Source: Polytrichum commune
Taxonomy: Eukaryota > Streptophyta > Polytrichopsida > Polytrichales > Polytrichaceae
Direction of reading: 5' to 3'
NCBI GenBank assembly: GCA_950295325.1
Contig: OX485809.1
Span: 1,552,001-1,616,000, forward strand
Length of the DNA: 64,000 bases
The notes under the pieces are model-generated. The model was not told where the DNA came from. It saw only the letters and a list, made by a program, of their open reading frames with translations, and made no database searches. This document shows, piece after piece, positions 58,161-64,000 of the stretch. The position numbers and the translations under genes are program-made. Position 1 is the first letter of the stretch. Every line of letters begins with the position of its first letter.

Positions 58161-58802
58161 GCCTTGTCCGACATGGCAACCTTAGCTGAAACAGTGTTCC
58201 ATGAGTGCCCGTGTTTGTCTCATCGATTGTATTTAGTGGCTTTGTCCCTGTCCCACAAGCAAGGGCATGCAAGAGGGGGGGTTGGTCCAAACATAGGATG
58301 GATGTGGATGAAACCTTGGTCTATTTCATCCACAAGAATTAAATAGGTACCCCACTTGCTCATTGACGTTGAATTTTGGATTGACTTTAAGTTCAGCTAT
58401 AGTGCTCGAACATATTACCTTCGATATTTTGTTGGTTGAATTTGGAGAACTTCTCATGGACTTATACATTGATTTTCAAAACTAAGTCAATTAACAAAAT
58501 AATATATTTTGGGAAGCCGTATAATGGAAGAGTATTTATCTTTTTGTCAAATCATAAATCATGTCAACATCGCAACCAAGCTGACTATTATCCCTCTAAC
58601 GTTCAGCTTGAGTACTATAGCAACAAGAGAAAATCGCATTTCAAATGAACTTAGGTCAATTGACTCAGTTTTAGAAAAAATTTCATCAGTCACCTTCGAT
58701 TGCAAGAATAAGTTAATGGTGGTCGCCTAGGGTTCTTCCTCTCACTTATGGGTAGTAGTGTGATCTCTTAAAGTATTTTCTCTGACAAGGTTTTCTTTAC
58801 CC

Positions 58803-59779
58803 ATGAGAGCATTGCCAAAGGAGAAGAGGTTGAATGCTATAGGCATGTTGCAGCATGGGCGTAGCACATGTGAAGTCTTAAATTTGTTAGGTGTCTCTCA
58901 ATCTACATGCTTTGAGATCCGTAGAGAGTGTGTTCTTTATGTGTAGCCTTCAAGAGAAGGGCACCCAACAAGCATCACCATTGCTCAATGATGAGTCTGC
59001 ATGATAATGTTGTAGACGTGAGGAATGCTTTGAGTGAGCATTTGAATGTGGTAGTGAGCACCACCACAATGAGACCTGCACTTCCTGAAGCAGGTTTTGG
59101 GTCATCAGAGAAGCAAAAAAAAATTGTTGCTCACAGTCAAGAATGTGCATTGTAGGTTGAAATTTGCTCAACATCATCAAGATTGGACTATCCATGATTG
59201 GTATAGAATGATTTCTAGTGATGAGACTATATCAATCAATTTTAGTTTGATAGTCCCACTTGGTGTTGGGTGAGGGATGGAGACTCTCAAGTACAAGCTC
59301 ATCAAGTGAATCAGACAGTTAAATATGAAGATGGTGCAATTTTTGTGTGGGATTGTATGACTTCCCGTGGCATGGGTTACATGTGCAAGATAGAAGGGCA
59401 GGTGACACACACTTTATATCTTAGCGTTCTTCAAGATGGGGCCATGAGGACAATTCAATGGTGTTGTTTCAACCCTTCTCATGTCATGTTTTAGCATGAT
59501 AATGATCTTAAACATACTGCAAAATTGGTCAAAGCAATGATTGTCAATGCAAAATCTAGATATACTTACTTGGCCACCTCAATCACATGACCTAAATCCA
59601 ATTGAGTATGCGTGGGCACCTGTGAAACAAAAAAAATGAGTATCCAACACTAGCCAAAAGAGTGTGTGCAAGCTCCTTTCCATTTCATCAATTCTAACCA
59701 ATGTCAAGAGTTCTATCATAGCATGCCCAATCTTATCCAAGTTATTTTAGCTTCTAAAGGAGGGTGGACAAATTATTGA
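58803..59779 (+). pseudogene. Tc1-like (DD34E) transposase relic
   Basis: Near full length (about 325 codons) with several frame breaks. Starts at ATG 58803: RALPKEKRLNAIGMLQHGRS and STCEVLNLLGVSQSTCFEIR, a helix-turn-helix of Tc1 type. Then RLKFAQHHQDWTIHDWYRMI followed by SSDET (first catalytic D at 59220), YEDGAIFVWDCMTSRGMGYM, a HDNDLKHTAKLV block (second D at 59498), WPPQSHDLNPIEYAWAPVK (catalytic E), and a C-terminal CQEFYHSMPNLIQVILASKG to a stop at 59777-59779. Allowing one extra base in between, D and E are separated by 34 residues, the Tc1 signature rather than the DD39D of plant mariner-like elements. Frameshifts and stops make it inactive. TIRs are not established; a candidate right end (ATACACTG) lies near 59948. 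Confidence 0.85.
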
Positions 59780-61940
59780 TCTATCAGTAGATGTAGGTGA
59801 CAATATAGTTATGGGAGTTGATTGTGTCTACCCTCTTTCTTTATTTCAAATTTTAAGACTAAATTTGATTTGAGATGTTAAAATCGATTTGCATAAGCGT
59901 GTAGTGAGAGTTTTCTATTAGTGAATATACACTGAAGTCCTTTTTCCAATTGACATATCAAAATTATTCGAAAAATCCCCAACATTTTCATGTTGCTTGT
60001 ATTTATTTTGATATTTTTTCTGAAATTTCAAGGCATAAAGTTCAACGAACTAACACATGAAAATCTCCCATGAGAACAGTTGGATTCCAATTTGCATGTT
60101 TCACAATAAAGATAATGTCCTGTATCGTATGTTAACCCCCAACTTGGGGCACACTTTCATGTGCTAGTGCATGCATGTCACTAGATGACCATAAAAATGA
60201 CCCTCATTCACATATGAATTCACTATTTTTGGTCTTGAAATTACACATGACAACGTCCTATTCCTCACACCACCAAAAAAAACCCTACTAGATTGGCTCA
60301 CTAAACCAGCATAGCATTATTCAACTGATGAATTGTGTTCAATTGTTGTGACTTCAGATGTAGTCTAATGCAGTGAAATTTTGGCATCTAGATACTTTAT
60401 TCTCGGATCTACTACGAGATCCATGAACACAACTCATGAGCTGAGTAATATCATGACCCATTCAAACATTTCATGATGGATCACTTAGAATAACTCAACA
60501 AATCTTCATAATATACCTCTCATCACAAGCTATTATAGATATATGCAATTGTCACTACCAACATGACAATGAATTCCTAGTCAAGAGATTCATCAACAAT
60601 AGTCGAATTTGTTTTGGATCGGCCCTTGAATAGACAACTTATACAAACCTTAGAATTAGGAAGATGCCTAGTACATGATAGGTAATGGACCCAAAGACCT
60701 ATTTCTTCCAAATATGCACTAAACCCCCTCAAACCCATCGACATGTATGGCCTCATCTATTATCATCATGCAAGCAACCACATATTCACAAATTGGGCAT
60801 TCCTAGCCATCGTAAAGGAACAAACACAAAGAAACATCATCATTGATTTTCCGTTCATATCATATCGTACCTTCAAACATACATGAGAACAATCCCCCAC
60901 AAACAATGAAAGATGACTCCAATGTTGTCATTGGCGTGAATTATGGTGTTGCTTCAATTACAAGCTTGTTTAAGTTTATATGTAATCTTGAAACAGACAA
61001 TACAAGAACTAGAGACCCTGCAATGACTACTACCACCTTTTGGAGGTGAACATCTTGAACGAATGCAGACAAGTCAGCTAGCACCTATCTCCCCCAAAGG
61101 CAAAGCTCATAGGTTTCCACATGGTTGGTTGAAACTAGCTAGTTTTTCCAAATATCCCCATTGTGTTTGGATGGATCGTAGGTAATTGGATGCACCATAG
61201 ATCGAGTGCTAGGAAGGCCACCCATATGAGGTCTCAATCCGGGTACTCATGTGACTTAACCTCGAAGTTCGCATGGGACCATGTTAACGCCTTCGCTTTA
61301 AGCCACCCTTTACGAAACAATGTATTCCTATGACTCGTACCATGCATATGCTCTTCCACTAAAACAAAACAAAACAAAGAACTAGGATGGTAATAAGAAC
61401 ATGTTGTGGTAATGATATTTGAAGTGCTTGACCTCGTACATAAGCATACCATCAAAGACATCCTAGACCTCAAACTTCCAACTTCATGCATAAAATTCAT
61501 TCCTCATGGCCAATCTTCAACATAGAACAATAATTATCACATGTATATCATCCTTGATAAGTTGAATTGCACTTAACATATCACTATAATAAAGTAAAAT
61601 GTGGTAAAATCTTCGCATCCCATCGTCTCCCCCACCCCTCGTGTAGTCAAACATTCTAGTAGAGGATCCCATGGCAAATACCACAACTTCATTGAAACTC
61701 AAAAAGAATAAATGCCTTCCAACAAGATGTTTGTCTACTCCATGGAAGAATACAACCTGCAGTAACTTGCTTGATACCAAGCCTAACCTACAACCAATTG
61801 CTTTGAGCCACTCCTTAACTATGCACATTAGGATGATCATCTTTGTTCCTCAACATTCATATTAGTCATGTATTGTAGTCGGCACTTTCCTCTTTCACGC
61901 TCCAAAACGTTCTACTACAACAACAACAAAAAGCCATGAG
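59780..61940. other. Intergenic after the Tc1-like relic, no recognised gene
   Basis: 59780-59950 is probably the 3' flank of the Tc1-like element. Frames at 61234-61840 (-) have no recognisable domain. Confidence 0.35.
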
Positions 61941-61949
61941 GTCCACACA

Positions 61950-62510
61950 AAGAAATATAACAAACAACCTTGACATTGCATTTATTGGTGGTTGCCACAC
62001 CCCAAAAATCCCAGACCACACGAAGATATGCACCCAACCTCACCACCCCCCTAGACACCTTAGAATACAACCCCGTACCCAAATGGCCCAAATACCTACA
62101 CCAACACAAAAATCAATACACATCAACAAGTACCCCCCCCCCCGGAAACAAACAACTAATTCAAAACCTCACAACCAACATATTGGAACTTTACAACACA
62201 CATGTGAAAACCAACCCACACACAACCCACATTTATAGAATACAAAGGCAAATTCACAAAACTATGGTGAGCAACAACCAAAACCACCCCATCAACCTTA
62301 CATAGCAATACAACTCTTCTCCCTGACATGTTGCACCACATAAACACCCCTTAATACAACCCATAGCAATGCACAAACATAAATGGTTCCTTCATTCCGC
62401 TTGACAAACATGACATAGTCAACGTTGTTGGCTAAGGAGTATATAGTCCTAAAAATGACCTCCATGTTGCAGAAAGGTGTAAATACCCTTGTATCAATCA
62501 TGCTAAATAA
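61950..62510 (+). pseudogene. Second LINE fragment: connection region and RNase H start
   Basis: The + strand reads LDTLEYNPVPKWPKYLHQH (about 62055-62100), matching YNPTPEWPKYYQF of the LINE at 13.1 kb. About 295 bp later comes NGSFIPLDKHDIV (about 62385), matching YMDGSFILP there (280 bp after its own WPKY), and then GVYSPKNDLHVAER (about 62440), a usual RNase H continuation. The same order and spacing in two places shows one LINE family with two fragments in the window. A C11 tract (62133-62143) and stops break it. Confidence 0.6.
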
Positions 62511-64000
62511 GTTCAAAAACGTATGATTACTTGTGAAAGTAGAGGAATTAATTGATCTATTATAAACTAAACAAACTAAAAATAGCACACAAATATAAGT
62601 TTCAATGACAAAAAACTCTTTCAAATGGTAAGCCGCATACATTATAACCTCAATGATAATGAGGATTTTGTAGTATCACTTACTTCCAGGTTCATTACAT
62701 GCTTTATTAATATTCATTTATATGTTTTGGTTCCACTTCGGGAACAAATTCCCAGTGAATTGCTTATTTACTAAGGGGAAGTGAACATATATATTGAGTT
62801 TTAGGCCTTCAAAGTGAAGTGCACTCAGTTCGGGATATGTGAACAAACAACCTTTAAGAATGTAAGGACAAATTTTTTGGGGATTTAGATGGGGCGGGTA
62901 ACAAATATTGGTCAGGAACCCAAAACAAGTTTTGAAAAAACAATAGGACTGCGCAGCCCTGGCTGATCACGGCCCCCGGCCTTGACACCCCTTTCCCCCA
63001 TGATGGGGTCATGGCTCGGCTGGCTGGGACCCGCCCAAATTGCATGAGCTCTAACTCCAGCCACTGAACCACATACCAATCAAACATAGGGTCCGTTTAG
63101 GAAAATGAGCCACTTAGGACCCATCTACCTTTGATGATGTGCCCACAAAAGACATGGAGAAGGACCATGTGCACAAGATGTGAAAAAAGGTGGAACTAGT
63201 GCATGAGTAGGCTTATGTTGGGGGTGGTACAAAGGACTACCACGAGGGATGGAGATGGGATAAAGGAATGGTGACGTAAGTGTTTTGCGGCTAAATTAAA
63301 GCCACCCACCTTCCTATTTTGATCATGGCTGTCAACATCCCTCCAAAGCATTGAGGGGTAGCCCACTTGGGGATTGCGGCTCAAAGGACGGCCAACAAAG
63401 GATGGATGAAATCTTGTTCACAAAGTGATGCCACTAGTTATCATCCATTCCAAGCATGATGATACAATGTTGCATGTGTACCTATTGCATGGGATCCATG
63501 CAATTATGGCATGTTGCACACATGCATATGAATCAATATCATGGGTTTCCCCACCCCCCTAATAAGTCCATGCAACCATGTCCCTCCCTCCCCCCCTCCC
63601 CGCTGTCCTGTGTGTAGTATGCCATATGAATGTTTGTTCATGTTTGCCCTTCATGGAGATAGGTGTTAGTTGGCTTGTCTACACCCGTTCATGGTGTCCG
63701 AGAATTAATGGAGGAGTCTTCTTGTGCAATTATCTTGATGTAAGTGGAATCAAATCTTGAGTGCAATGCTTTGTAGTTCGAAGGGTATTGAATGTGACGA
63801 GTCCAAGTGGGGATGTGGGAATGATTGATTCTTTGTATGCTTTCTTTTCAATTGATCCGGTTGATTGATTTTCCCTTTATGTTTCATTTGACTTGCAAAG
63901 TGATTTTCTCTCTCGAGTACACGATGAAGGTAACAATCCAATTTCATCTTTTTGCTTATTTCTCATAGTTTTCAATTTGTCCCAATTTGAATCCTAATTT
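62511..64000. other. Intergenic, no recognised feature
   Basis: 62930-63110 is GC-richer with a possible family B scrap (GAACCACATACCAATCAAAC, about 63066). Nothing else recognised up to the window end. Confidence 0.35.

Overview
The window looks like nuclear DNA of a land plant, probably a flowering plant; the species cannot be named from the sequence. The grounds are GT-AG introns in the only real gene, Ty1/copia pol and LTR relics, CACTA, PIF/Harbinger-like and pogo/Emigrant-like elements, a Stowaway-type terminus ending in a GGAGGGAG motif, and many AT-rich dispersed repeats. No tRNA, rRNA, organellar or bacterial gene was recognised.

Layout. Positions 80-2686 hold the last six coding exons of RRP5 (pre-rRNA processing factor), + strand, ending in a normal stop; the rest of the gene lies before position 1. 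Everything after about 3.2 kb is intergenic and consists of layered, mostly decayed transposable elements.

3-11 kb: copies of two dispersed families (A and B), a long-TIR MITE (family C) and a 94-bp foldback with a perfect 9-bp target duplication. 11.1-22.4 kb: a large broken LINE on the - strand (possible RRM-type ORF1, APE endonuclease, partial RT, RNase H, C-terminal tail). It is split by a copia solo LTR (11.75-12.02 kb), an unknown 0.8-kb block replacing the RT core, a 1.9-kb insert with a minisatellite, and a 1.7-kb CACTA element that itself carries a pogo-like MITE. 22.4-26 kb: family B copies and a four-unit tandem array. 26.3-27.1 kb: copia RT relic (-). 27.2-30.9 kb: decayed CACTA/Ptta-type gene (-). 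33.2-34.3 kb: copia RNase H end plus 3' LTR (+). 34.7-35.3 kb: tandem duplication. 35.9-36.6 kb: PIF/Harbinger-like element containing a tRNA-derived SINE with a 10-bp target duplication. 42-45 kb: a second PIF-like element, a 741-bp foldback and a second family C copy. 50.8-51.1 kb: a Mutator-type foldback with a perfect 9-bp target duplication. 53-55.3 kb: a cluster of MITEs including the second 94-bp element. 58.8-59.8 kb: a Tc1-like transposase relic with DD34E spacing. 61.95-62.5 kb: a second fragment of the same LINE family.

Function. RRP5 is the only host gene that is likely working. The rest is a record of insertion and decay; target duplications and restored reading frames give the order of several insertions. 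The observations most worth checking are the Tc1 DD34E relic (uncommon in plants), the RNase H-bearing LINE family, and the two equal-length 94-bp foldbacks.
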